Shown: one piece after another, positions 9,311-18,654 of the stretch
Numbering within the stretch: position 1 is the stretch's first letter
Layout: the number at the start of each line of letters is the position of its first letter
Assembly (NCBI GenBank): GCA_020630395.1
Contig: JAHDBM010000007.1
Coordinates: 16,312-80,311 of the forward strand
Direction: 5' to 3'
Source: Flavobacteriales bacterium
Lineage (GTDB): Bacteria > Bacteroidota > Bacteroidia > Flavobacteriales_D > CAJJDF01
DNA length: 64,000 nt
Made by a program: the position numbers and the translations under genes
Notes under the pieces: model-generated
The model's input: only the letters and a program-made list of their open reading frames with translations
Database searches by the model: none
What the model was told of the DNA's origin: nothing

Positions 9311-10474
9311 ATGAATATTGATGTGCTAAATATTGCAATGATGGTTGTTTCGCTAATCCTAGCTACTATCATACCCATTGAATTACTTGTTATTTCTTAT
9401 GCTTTTTTAGGGCCTCTTCATTACCTTACCGAAATAAATTGGTTAGAAGACAAAAACTTCTTTGTGAAAGGCAAAAAATGGGCTTGGATATTAGTCGCTC
9501 TTACATTTGCCTTAATAATCCCTCCTACCATTAATGAATTAGTTGCCAATGGTTTTTTAGGAAAAAAAACATTTGAAAATGTATTAACTTTTTTAGGAGA
9601 TAATTATGAAATGTTTCTGTTTTTCGGACTCATGTTATCGCTAATTCTAGTATTCGTAAAGCATAACTGGGCTATACTTGTCGCTTTTATTGCTGTAATT
9701 ATTACATCATATTTAGTATACACTCCTGGTGTAGGAGCTTATGTTGACGTTATTGGTATAGATGGACTTCCAGTTAAAGATTCTTTGGGACGACCTACAC
9801 AAGAAGCTAATAACTTTTACTTTATGATGGGAGTGTTTTTGCCAACTATTATCCATGTATTTCTTTTTACCAGTTTCTTTATGTTATATGGCGCTTTGAA
9901 AGGGAAAAGCAATTTGGGAGTAATCTCATTTTTTGTGTTAATTATGGTACCTGTTTTTATCTTTAATACTGATTTTGATATTGACAACTACAGGCATATT
10001 ACAGATTATGGTAATCGAGCTATACGTGATAGTAATTTTGCTGGTTTAAATCAAGCAATGATTAGCTATTTCTCTGATGTTAATATATATGACACCATAA
10101 ACCAAAGTGTAGCATTACCGCAATATACTGAGATAATTAATGGAGAAGAAGTTGTATTTAGAAAACAACCCATTCACTTAAAAGCACAGGTTTTTATAGC
10201 TTTTGCCTATATCTATCATTATATGAATTGGTTTTCAAAAACAAGTGTAATTAAATGGCATAAAAGTTTTTCTAGAAAAAGAGTTATCGCTATTGTAGCT
10301 ACTTATGCTATAGCTATTGGCTTATACATTTATGACTTCAAAACTGGATTTATAGCTATGTTTTTTCTAAGCTTTTTACATGTATTATTAGAATTTCCAC
10401 TAAATGTAGTATCTATTAAAGGTATTTTCGAAGAATTAGGAAAGCGGATGGGATTTGTTAGTACTAGTAAATAG
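9311..10474 (+). CDS. Polytopic membrane protein of unknown function with intramembrane/near-membrane histidines
   Basis: 387 aa with many hydrophobic segments; His motifs LGPLHYLTEINWLED, FLPTIIHVFLFTSF, YIYHYMNWFSKTSVIKWHK, FLSFLHVLLEFP. Confidence 0.6.
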   Translation: MNIDVLNIAMMVVSLILATIIPIELLVISYAFLGPLHYLTEINWLEDKNFFVKGKKWAWILVALTFALIIPPTINELVANGFLGKKTFENVLTFLGDNYEMFLFFGLMLSLILVFVKHNWAILVAFIAVIITSYLVYTPGVGAYVDVIGIDGLPVKDSLGRPTQEANNFYFMMGVFLPTIIHVFLFTSFFMLYGALKGKSNLGVISFFVLIMVPVFIFNTDFDIDNYRHITDYGNRAIRDSNFAGLNQAMISYFSDVNIYDTINQSVALPQYTEIINGEEVVFRKQPIHLKAQVFIAFAYIYHYMNWFSKTSVIKWHKSFSRKRVIAIVATYAIAIGLYIYDFKTGFIAMFFLSFLHVLLEFPLNVVSIKGIFEELGKRMGFVSTSK

Positions 10475-10662
10475 TATTATTTACTAAAAACGCTATATTA
10501 ATTACCCCAATAAAAAACAAACCATACAAATCAAACAGCTTAAGTGTAGAAAATTAGTTATCCATTATCTGGGAATGTTTTTTTATTGGTTTATTCGGGA
10601 GTCGTAGATAAAACCATAAGTTGTAAACTTGACTTTACTTTGAAACTTATACGAAATACATG

Positions 10663-12060
10663 TTACTTATTAAGCAATGGTATTTTGTATGAAATAGAAT
10701 AATAAGTATTATTTAGCAAAGGAGCATTCTTATATTTAAATCCCTGTGCTCTAAATGATACTAATCCGATTTCGGCTCCTAAAAAGAACCCAGAAACCAT
10801 CCCACTTTTATTTAATAAAATATTATTAAATTTATTTTGGTCGTCTGGTAATGGTGTTGATGCTGCTAAAGTTTGTTGGTAAGTATTATTTGAAACTCCA
10901 GCATATCCTACCGAGTAGCCAAATGTTAATGCAGTTAAATTAGTTGTTCCAGAATACTCCCTAACTAATCCCATAAGTGCTAATGGTAAAGTCGTTATAT
11001 CAATCCCTATATCAACATAACCTTGGTAAGTATTAAAACGTTCATCATTTATTACATCTATACTCCTATCTACTTTTTTAAACCATTTTGAATCTTCATT
11101 AGCTATCTCAGTACCATGACCCATTTTACCCATTTCTAAATTAAGACCAGCTAAAAAAACAGATTTACGAGCTGTAAGGTTAATGCCTGCTATCCATCCT
11201 CTATTCATATAATTTTTACTCTTAAAACTATTAAACCCAAATTTTGGACCAATAGCAATAAAATCACCAATATCTAATACTTTTATACTCCCAGAAGATG
11301 AGCTTACATCAGCAGTCGTAGTTGTGGTTGTTGTAGTAGTTTTAGTATTACCATTGTATGTGGTATTCGTATTTGATTTAGATTTAATATTTGATACACT
11401 ATAAGTTGATGCATTGACAGAAACACTGGTCCCATCTAAAAATTCTCTTCGAGAATTAAATCTTAAAATAATTGACGGGATTATAGACCCATATCTTAAC
11501 GCATCATTATCTCCATCATGATAATACAATCCTACATTAAACCTAATATTGGGTTCAATAGTAATTAAAGGTAATCTTATTCTTGCTCCGGCACCAATTC
11601 CAAAATGATAAAATGTTCCCTTATTACTTCTTACCCTATTTTCTATAAAAGAAGTTCCACCTAAAGACATTGCTAAAGTTGGCATGAATCGATCAGAATT
11701 AAATACTTCTGTTAATGGCACATTAGCTCCTAATGTTAAGTCAGTTCCAAAGGCAGTTCTTCCGCTAAATCTAGGTGTATTAACACCATCTCCAAAACCA
11801 CTAATTGGCTCACTAAATTGTGCTTGACCAAAACTCAATTTAGCTTCAAAAATACTGGCTAAAAAATTAAACCCATACCAATTCTTATCAACCATAGTTC
11901 TTTTACCAAAATATGGTCTGGATACCTCTAAGCCTATTCCATAATACTCTAATCCAATATCATAATCATCAGCATCTGAAAAAACAGTTTTAAAGTAACT
12001 CTGACCAACCGTAACAAACGGGAGGATACCAATAAGAAGAATAAATAATACTTTTTTCAT
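10663..12060 (-). CDS. Outer-membrane beta-barrel-like protein
   Basis: The listed ORF extends to 12159, but the signal peptide MKKVLFILLIGILPFVTVGQS begins at the ATG at 12060; alternating barrel-type strands. Confidence 0.65.
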   Translation of the reverse strand: MKKVLFILLIGILPFVTVGQSYFKTVFSDADDYDIGLEYYGIGLEVSRPYFGKRTMVDKNWYGFNFLASIFEAKLSFGQAQFSEPISGFGDGVNTPRFSGRTAFGTDLTLGANVPLTEVFNSDRFMPTLAMSLGGTSFIENRVRSNKGTFYHFGIGAGARIRLPLITIEPNIRFNVGLYYHDGDNDALRYGSIIPSIILRFNSRREFLDGTSVSVNASTYSVSNIKSKSNTNTTYNGNTKTTTTTTTTTADVSSSSGSIKVLDIGDFIAIGPKFGFNSFKSKNYMNRGWIAGINLTARKSVFLAGLNLEMGKMGHGTEIANEDSKWFKKVDRSIDVINDERFNTYQGYVDIGIDITTLPLALMGLVREYSGTTNLTALTFGYSVGYAGVSNNTYQQTLAASTPLPDDQNKFNNILLNKSGMVSGFFLGAEIGLVSFRAQGFKYKNAPLLNNTYYSISYKIPLLNK

Positions 12061-12087
12061 GTTTAAATATACACCTAGATACAATAC

Positions 12088-12117
12088 AATCAAATACGCA
12101 TAAATGCGTATTTGATT
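12088..12117. repeat. Perfect inverted repeat, 13-bp arms with 4-nt loop, just upstream of the 10663-12060 gene
   Basis: aatcaaatacgca taaa tgcgtatttgatt. Confidence 0.75.
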
Positions 12118-12153
12118 ACAACAGTTTAGTGATCTTATAAATTTGCAAAAAAA

Positions 12154-12179
12154 AATCACGCTAAGATATTAGCGTGATT
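12154..12179 (-). terminator. Rho-independent terminator of the nqr operon
   Basis: On -: aatcacgctaa tatc ttagcgtgatt followed by a T-run (ttttttttt); 11-bp perfect stem, 4-nt loop, directly downstream of nqrF. Confidence 0.85.
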
Positions 12180-12204
12180 AAAATTAAATTATTTGTCTTT
12201 ATGA

Positions 12205-13503
12205 TTATCCTCCAAAGTCATCAAAACGTACGTTCTCATCAGGAACTCCCCAATCATCACACATTTTAATAATCGCTTGGTTCATTAATGGAGGACCACA
12301 GAAATAAACTTCTAAGTCTTCTGGTGCTTCGTGTTGCTTTAAATACTGATCTATTACTGCATTATGAACAAATCCAGTAAATCCATCTCCATTTTCATCA
12401 TGAATATCTTTCTTTTCTACCCAATTATCTTCTGGTAAGGCATCAGATAATACTAAATAGAATTTAAAGTTTGGAAATTCTCTTTCTAAGTCTCTAAAGT
12501 AGTGAATGTAAAATAATTCAGCTCTAGAACGTCCACCATACCAATACGTAACTTTTCTATTCGTTTTTAACGTCTTAAATAGTTCATATAAATGAGATCT
12601 CATTGGTGCCATACCTGCTCCACCTCCTACATAAAGCATTTCTGCATCTGAATGATTAATGAAGAATTCTCCATAAGGACCAGAGATTGTACACTTATCT
12701 CCAGGGTTTAATCCAAATATGTAAGATGAAGCTATACCAGGATTAACATTCATCCAAGTACCTGCTTTTCTATCAAATGGTGGAGCTGCAACCCTAACAT
12801 TAAGCATTACATTTCTTCCTTCTGCAGGATAAGAGGCCATAGAGTATGCACGAACAACTTCTTCTGGGTTCTTCATTACTAGCCCTCTTAGAGCATAAGG
12901 ACCTTCTGACCAATCTTTTTCAAACTTATCAGGTTCTCCTGGGTGATCTTGTGGATGTGCCTTAATATCCATATCGGCATACTTCACAGTACAAGCAGGA
13001 ACTTTAATTTGGATATATCCACCTGCTTTGTAATCCATGTCTTCTGGAATCTCTACAACAAACTCTTTAATATAAGTTGCAACATTGTAGTTGGATACAA
13101 CTGTAGCTTCCCATTCCTTAATTCCCATTATCTCCTCCTCTACTTCAATTTCCATGTCTTCTTTTACCTTTACTTGGCAACCTAATCTATGATTTGTAGC
13201 TATTTCTTTTCTTGAAAAATGTGGCTCTTCGGTAGGAAGTATTGAACCTCCTCCGCTATGTACTTGACAAACACATTGTACACAAGTACCACCACCACCA
13301 CAAGCTGATGGTAAGAAAATACCTGCATTACCTAATGTACTTAATAAGGTGTCACCTCCATCAACTTCTAATTCTTTTTCTCCATTGATTGTAATTTTTA
13401 TTTTACCAGAAGGTGAAAGTTTTGCCTTTGCAAACAACAACATACTAACCAACACTAGAATAACAATTAAAAAAACAATTATTGTAATTATTACTGGACT
13501 CAT
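12205..13503 (-). CDS. nqrF: Na+-translocating NADH:quinone oxidoreductase subunit F
   Basis: N-terminal TM; 2Fe-2S motif CGGGGTCVQCVCQVHSGGGSILPTE...C; FAD/NADH domain RAYSMASYP, GGGAGMAPMRSH, YFCGPPLMNQA. Confidence 0.97.
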   Translation of the reverse strand: MSPVIITIIVFLIVILVLVSMLLFAKAKLSPSGKIKITINGEKELEVDGGDTLLSTLGNAGIFLPSACGGGGTCVQCVCQVHSGGGSILPTEEPHFSRKEIATNHRLGCQVKVKEDMEIEVEEEIMGIKEWEATVVSNYNVATYIKEFVVEIPEDMDYKAGGYIQIKVPACTVKYADMDIKAHPQDHPGEPDKFEKDWSEGPYALRGLVMKNPEEVVRAYSMASYPAEGRNVMLNVRVAAPPFDRKAGTWMNVNPGIASSYIFGLNPGDKCTISGPYGEFFINHSDAEMLYVGGGAGMAPMRSHLYELFKTLKTNRKVTYWYGGRSRAELFYIHYFRDLEREFPNFKFYLVLSDALPEDNWVEKKDIHDENGDGFTGFVHNAVIDQYLKQHEAPEDLEVYFCGPPLMNQAIIKMCDDWGVPDENVRFDDFGG

Positions 13504-13519
13504 ATCTCTCTACTTTTTA

Positions 13520-14128
13520 TTAAAATCCAAGGAAACCTAAAAAGGCTAACCCCATTAAACCTGTTAATATAAACGCCATACCTACCCCTCTCAATGGTGC
13601 AGGAACATCAGAATATCTAATTTTTTCACGAATAGCTGCAATTAACACAATCGCTAAAAACCATCCAAAACCAGATCCTAAACCGTATACTGTAGCTTCT
13701 CCAACATGCGCAAAATTCTTTTGCTGCATGAATAAAGAACCACCTAAGATTGCACAGTTTACTGCAATAAGCGGTAAAAATATACCTAAAGCTCCATATA
13801 ATGCTGGAGCAAATTTTTCTACAACCATTTCAACTAACTGAACCATTGCTGCAATTACGGCAATGAACATAATAAAACTCAAGAAACTCAAGTCAAGCTC
13901 AGCATAATCTGGTCCTAACCATGATAAAGCCCCATCTGCTAAAATGTATGTTTGTAATAAATAATTTACAGGAACTGTAATTCCTAATACAAATATTACA
14001 GCTGCACCAAGACCTACAGCAGTTTTAACCGTTTTAGACACGGCTAAATACGAACACATTCCAAAGAAAAAAGTAAATACCATGTTCTCTGCAAATGCAC
14101 TTTTAATAAATAAATTAAATAATTCCAT
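13520..14128 (-). CDS. nqrE: Na+-NQR subunit E
   Basis: 202-aa Rnf/Nqr-type membrane protein; [31 protein letters not shown]...; position in operon. Confidence 0.95.
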   Translation of the reverse strand: MELFNLFIKSAFAENMVFTFFFGMCSYLAVSKTVKTAVGLGAAVIFVLGITVPVNYLLQTYILADGALSWLGPDYAELDLSFLSFIMFIAVIAAMVQLVEMVVEKFAPALYGALGIFLPLIAVNCAILGGSLFMQQKNFAHVGEATVYGLGSGFGWFLAIVLIAAIREKIRYSDVPAPLRGVGMAFILTGLMGLAFLGFLGF

Positions 14129-14159
14129 TGTTATCTTATTCGTGTATTATAAAATCTTA

Positions 14160-14819
14160 TTAATGACTTTCAATTAATTCTGGGTTGTTCTTCTTTTGTA
14201 TCCAGATGTATATCGCTACGATAATTAATGATGAAGGTGGTAATAACATTAAACCATTATCTTCATACCCCATTTCATATATAGCTTCTGGGATAATTTG
14301 TAATTTACCCATACCCGGTATTGTTAATGTACCCGATCCAAATACTTCTTTGAAAAAAGCTACAACTACAAGTACTAATCCATATCCTAATCCATTACCT
14401 ACACCATCCATTATAGATGCCCATGGTTTGTTACCTAAAGCAAAAGCTTCTAAACGTCCCATGATTATACAGTTGGTAATAATTAACCCTACGAATACTG
14501 ATAATTGCTTAGATACATCATATACGAAAGCCTGTAATACTTGATCTACGATAATTACTAAGGATGCTACAATTACTAATTGCACAATAATTTTAATACG
14601 ACTAGGTATCATGTTTCGCATTAACGAAACCGTTAGGTTACCTATAACGAGTACAAATAATACTGCAAAAGACATAATCAATGCGTTATCCATTTGTACC
14701 GTTACCGCTAAAGCTGAACAAATCCCTAATACCTGTATCGTAACAGGGTTATTAAAATTCAAGGGATCAGTTATTAATTTTTTATTTTTCTTAGAAAATA
14801 AAGCTTCTTTTTCTGCCAT
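14160..14819 (-). CDS. nqrD: Na+-NQR subunit D
   Basis: 219 aa; DPLNFNNPVTIQVLGICSALAVT..., NCIIMGRLEAFAL, MDGVGNGLGYG. Confidence 0.95.
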   Translation of the reverse strand: MAEKEALFSKKNKKLITDPLNFNNPVTIQVLGICSALAVTVQMDNALIMSFAVLFVLVIGNLTVSLMRNMIPSRIKIIVQLVIVASLVIIVDQVLQAFVYDVSKQLSVFVGLIITNCIIMGRLEAFALGNKPWASIMDGVGNGLGYGLVLVVVAFFKEVFGSGTLTIPGMGKLQIIPEAIYEMGYEDNGLMLLPPSSLIIVAIYIWIQKKNNPELIESH

Positions 14820-14834
14820 TTCTCTTGTTTTAAA

Positions 14835-15893
14835 CTATTTTACTTTGGAGTAAGATGATACTAAAGAAGCATCAGCCCATTTAATTAATAATAAATTATC
14901 AGTTAACTCAACAACTTGTCCTTTACGTCCATTGTAACTTAATGAATCACCCATCATAGAAGTAGTAGAACTTGAAATCTTTAATTCTTTATCTGTTTGT
15001 GATGACCATTCACCAGTTAGCGTTTCTATGTTAGCATCTAAGCCATAAGTTTCTGCTTCACCAACATACGTATCACCCGCTATTTCAACATTTTTCTTCA
15101 TGTAAGCATGAGTAGATTGGAGTGCTCTTCCCATCATTTCATCAACACCAACACCAGTAAAAGTAGCTCCACTAATACCGTTAACTGAATATTCATCTGT
15201 CTCTACTCCTGGCTTGTATACTTTAATCGATTTATATTCATCATTATTAGTAGCCATAGTTTTATCTATGTATTGATCTTGAAACCAATCTTCAGTAATT
15301 TTAGAACCTAAACCAGGTGTTTCAGCTTTATGATCGAATACAGCTGCATTTATTTTTCTACTTGGTTTAATACCAACATATCCCCAAATATCATCCCATA
15401 ATCCTTTACCACTAAAATGTGCAACATATACTGGTTGTCCATTCTTTTCACAAATAAACATAGGTGCGTATATATTTTGCTCTTTCATTTTATTCTCAAC
15501 ACATGCTTCATCTCCACCACATTCTTTACGAATGGTAGCAATCTTTGGATATTGCTTTCTTGGATTAAGATTAAATGCATCTTCTTCATTTTTTGGATCA
15601 ATTTCGTCTTCTGGTGTTAATTCAGAAACAATATTCCCTTCGTAATCTAAAATGATTCTTTTTTGAACATGTTTGTTAAACAATTCCACCACCTCTTTTC
15701 TTTTCATCTTCTTCATCTCTGCTCCATCAAAAGAAGGATCAATAGCTTGAAGAATATTAATCATTTTCTCGTTCTTAATATTACCTTCCTGAGCAGGCTT
15801 TAGTGATGATGCAATAAATGCTAACAATCCACCTACTACAACCACCATAACACTTGCAAAAATGATGGTATATACGTTACTTTCTCTATTCAT
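14835..15893 (-). CDS. nqrC: Na+-NQR subunit C, with C-terminal extension
   Basis: 352 aa; FMN attachment motif ISGATFTGVGVDEM; N-terminal TM; about 90 residues continue beyond the FMN-motif domain. Confidence 0.93.
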   Translation of the reverse strand: MNRESNVYTIIFASVMVVVVGGLLAFIASSLKPAQEGNIKNEKMINILQAIDPSFDGAEMKKMKRKEVVELFNKHVQKRIILDYEGNIVSELTPEDEIDPKNEEDAFNLNPRKQYPKIATIRKECGGDEACVENKMKEQNIYAPMFICEKNGQPVYVAHFSGKGLWDDIWGYVGIKPSRKINAAVFDHKAETPGLGSKITEDWFQDQYIDKTMATNNDEYKSIKVYKPGVETDEYSVNGISGATFTGVGVDEMMGRALQSTHAYMKKNVEIAGDTYVGEAETYGLDANIETLTGEWSSQTDKELKISSSTTSMMGDSLSYNGRKGQVVELTDNLLLIKWADASLVSSYSKVK

Positions 15894-15920
15894 TACGTTT
15901 CTATTTATAAAGAAATATTA

Positions 15921-17123
15921 TTAATTAATTTTAGCTACAGCTAATGCTCTTTTCTTTCTTCTATTAATATTTGCTTGAACAACATAGTGATCTATAGTTG
16001 GAGCAAATACATTAGCTATTAATATCCCTAACATTACTCCTTCAGGGTAAGCAGGGTTTAATACTCTTATTAAAATAGAAAGGAAACCAGCTAAAAAGCC
16101 ATAAATATATTTACCTGTGTTTGTTTGAGCAGCTGATACTGGATCAGTAACCATAAATACCATACCAAACATAAATCCACCTAAGAATAGTAAGTGAAAT
16201 GGATCCATTTGGAAGTAAAAATTATCTTCTGGAGCGAACACATTAAATAAGTATGCTAATGATAATCCTCCTAAAAAGAAGGACAGCATAATTCTCCAAC
16301 TACCAATTCCTGTAAGCAGTAAAAATATTGCTCCTAAACCTATAGCAATAACAGATGTTTCACCTATACAACCTAGCTCAACACCCGATATAGTATCCCA
16401 TATAGTATTATTTGCTAATACTTGATCATAAGCGGCTTGAGTATCAATAGATGGTAATTGACCTAGAGCAGTTGCTCCAGAATAACCATCAATCATCTCG
16501 CCTGTAGCTTTCATGTTTTCCATTCCTCCTAACCAAACTTTATCTCCTATCATGGAGTTTGGATGAGCAAAGAATATGAATGCACGAGCTGTTAAGGCTA
16601 CATTTAAAATATTCATTCCTGTACCTCCAAACACCTCTTTACCAATAACAACAGCAAATATAGTAGCTACAGCAACTTGCCATAATGGAACTTCTACAGG
16701 CATGATTAATGGAATTAACATACCCGACACAAGAAACCCTTCGTGAAGTGAATGTCCTTTAATGACACCAAAAATAAATTCAACAGTAAGTCCTGCGATA
16801 TAAGAAACGGCTACAATTGGCACGACTTTTAATGCTCCATACCCAAATTTATACCAAAAAGACTCTCCTAGCTCAGGATATAATCCTTGTGCTATATAGT
16901 GTTGATGCCCTACATTCCACATTCCAAATAATAAACAAGGAATCATTGCAATGATAACAAACATCATTATTCTCTTAAGGTCAGCACCATCTCTAATATG
17001 TGCTCCCGATTTTGTAACAATATTTGGTGTAAAGTGTATGGTATCAAACGATTCTACAATCGGATGAAACTTATGTTTTACTACCTTATACTGATTATCA
17101 AAGAAATCTCTTAAAAACTTCAT
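15921..17123 (-). CDS. nqrB: Na+-NQR subunit B
   Basis: 400 aa; FMN motif DGYSGATALGQL; VTDPVSAAQTNTGKYIYGFLAGFLSILIRVLNPAYPEGVMLGIL. Confidence 0.96.
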   Translation of the reverse strand: MKFLRDFFDNQYKVVKHKFHPIVESFDTIHFTPNIVTKSGAHIRDGADLKRIMMFVIIAMIPCLLFGMWNVGHQHYIAQGLYPELGESFWYKFGYGALKVVPIVAVSYIAGLTVEFIFGVIKGHSLHEGFLVSGMLIPLIMPVEVPLWQVAVATIFAVVIGKEVFGGTGMNILNVALTARAFIFFAHPNSMIGDKVWLGGMENMKATGEMIDGYSGATALGQLPSIDTQAAYDQVLANNTIWDTISGVELGCIGETSVIAIGLGAIFLLLTGIGSWRIMLSFFLGGLSLAYLFNVFAPEDNFYFQMDPFHLLFLGGFMFGMVFMVTDPVSAAQTNTGKYIYGFLAGFLSILIRVLNPAYPEGVMLGILIANVFAPTIDHYVVQANINRRKKRALAVAKIN

Positions 17124-17142
17124 TCTTATCTTTTAATTAAAA

Positions 17143-18486
17143 TTACATGCATTCTTTTTCAATCACTCCCAGTCCTTCTCGCACTATTTTTTGCGAATTG
17201 ATCTTTGCAGAACATACAAACTCACATAATGCGAAATCTTCTGGAGCAACTTCATAAATTCCTAAGTTCTCCATTCCGTCAATATCATTAGTAAGAATTG
17301 ACTTTAACAATTGAACAGGCATAATATCCCATGGAAAAACTTTATCATACTCACCCGATATAACAAAAGCTCTCTCCTCTCCATTGGTATTAGTATCTAC
17401 ATCAAATACTTTATTCTTAAATAATGATGACGGATACACTCGATTAGCACTAAGCTTATTCAATCCTAAAGACAACCATCCTTTTGTTAAAAAGAATTTA
17501 TGTTCATCTCCTTCTGGAATAATCGTAATTTGATTATCATAAAAACCTAAATAGCCATCTTTACGATCTATTGTTTTACCGGTTAATACATTACCTGATA
17601 TAACTCTTGAGTTATGAGATTCTATATTACCATCTAATACATTCGATACATTAGCACAAGACTGCACGTTATAATATGCTGGTCTTGCAACTTCACTACC
17701 TGTAACAGCTATAGTTTTAGAAAAATCTAATTTCCCCTCTTCGAAGAACTTCCCAATTCTAGCTACATCTAAAGCATTAACAGTCCAAACTGTTTCTCCT
17801 TTATTAATGGGATCAATATGGTGTATTTGTGTGCCAACATTTCCAATTGGATGTTTCCCTGTTATAGAGTGAATTTCTGCACCTCTTACTTTAGCAAAAA
17901 CTCCAGCACTAGCATTTGCATGCTCTACTGTAACATTTACTTTCCCTTTTGTTAGGGTTTTAAGGGCTTCAATTCCTTTTTGTAATTCTTTTTCTTTACC
18001 TCTAAGTAAAAACTCATAATCTGGAGCTAATGGATGAGAGTCAAATCCAGAAATAAAGATAGCCTTAGGCTCTTCATTTGGATTCGCTATCTTATCTAAA
18101 GGTCTTTGTTTAATAAGAGGCCATAAACCAGATTTCAATAAAACTTCTTTCACATCTCCTGAAGTATCAAAAGATTCGTAAGTCATTTCAGTATCGGCTT
18201 CAATAGTAATTGCTAAAATTTTTCTTTTAGCTCCTCTCACTATTTCCTTTAGTGTTCCACTCACTGGAGATACAAATCGAATAGATTCATTTGCTTTTGA
18301 ATAGAAAATTTCTGTTCCAACTTTAACTTTAGCTCCTTCTTTTAAAAGCAACTTTGGAGTTAAACCTGGAAAATCTTCCGGTTTTAAAGCAAAGATATTC
18401 GCAATTGTAGTATCGTGAATTTTCTTTTCTGCAGGACCTTTTATCTTGATATCCAGTCCTTTCCTAACACGTATTGTTTTTCCCAT
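17143..18486 (-). CDS. nqrA: Na+-NQR subunit A
   Basis: MGKTIRVRKGLDIKIKGPAEKK; ORF-track start (TTG 18501) is 15 nt upstream of a better ATG at 18486. Confidence 0.94.
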   Translation of the reverse strand: MGKTIRVRKGLDIKIKGPAEKKIHDTTIANIFALKPEDFPGLTPKLLLKEGAKVKVGTEIFYSKANESIRFVSPVSGTLKEIVRGAKRKILAITIEADTEMTYESFDTSGDVKEVLLKSGLWPLIKQRPLDKIANPNEEPKAIFISGFDSHPLAPDYEFLLRGKEKELQKGIEALKTLTKGKVNVTVEHANASAGVFAKVRGAEIHSITGKHPIGNVGTQIHHIDPINKGETVWTVNALDVARIGKFFEEGKLDFSKTIAVTGSEVARPAYYNVQSCANVSNVLDGNIESHNSRVISGNVLTGKTIDRKDGYLGFYDNQITIIPEGDEHKFFLTKGWLSLGLNKLSANRVYPSSLFKNKVFDVDTNTNGEERAFVISGEYDKVFPWDIMPVQLLKSILTNDIDGMENLGIYEVAPEDFALCEFVCSAKINSQKIVREGLGVIEKECM

Positions 18487-18513
18487 ATAGTTAACGCGCA
18501 ATTTTTAACAGAT

Positions 18514-18521
18514 CAAATGTA
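18514..18521 (-). promoter_or_regulatory. -7 box TACATTTG of the nqr operon
   Basis: caaatgta on +, exact TAnnTTTG on -, 28 nt upstream of the nqrA ATG at 18486. Confidence 0.5.
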
Positions 18522-18623
18522 AATATTTGAATACTTATAACTAAAAATATGAGCGAATTTTTTTCACATTTTTTTACAATTAAGAATAACTCAAAATAAT
18601 ATCATCAACTTATACCTTATTAG

Positions 18624-18631
18624 TATATTTG
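18624..18631 (+). promoter_or_regulatory. -7 box TATATTTG
   Basis: Exact TAnnTTTG match 24 nt upstream of the ATG at 18655. Confidence 0.5.
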
Positions 18632-18654
18632 TTTATTCAACACAATAAATTAAC

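Noticed and set aside
12061-12159. N-terminal 33 codons of ORF 10663-12159 (MIFFCKFIRSLNCC...)
   Set aside because: Lies across the palindrome and near the nqr terminator; a standard signal peptide starts at the internal ATG 12060.
14185-14853. ORFs 14185-14544 and 14611-14853 on +
   Set aside because: Antisense to nqrD, which is clearly coding.
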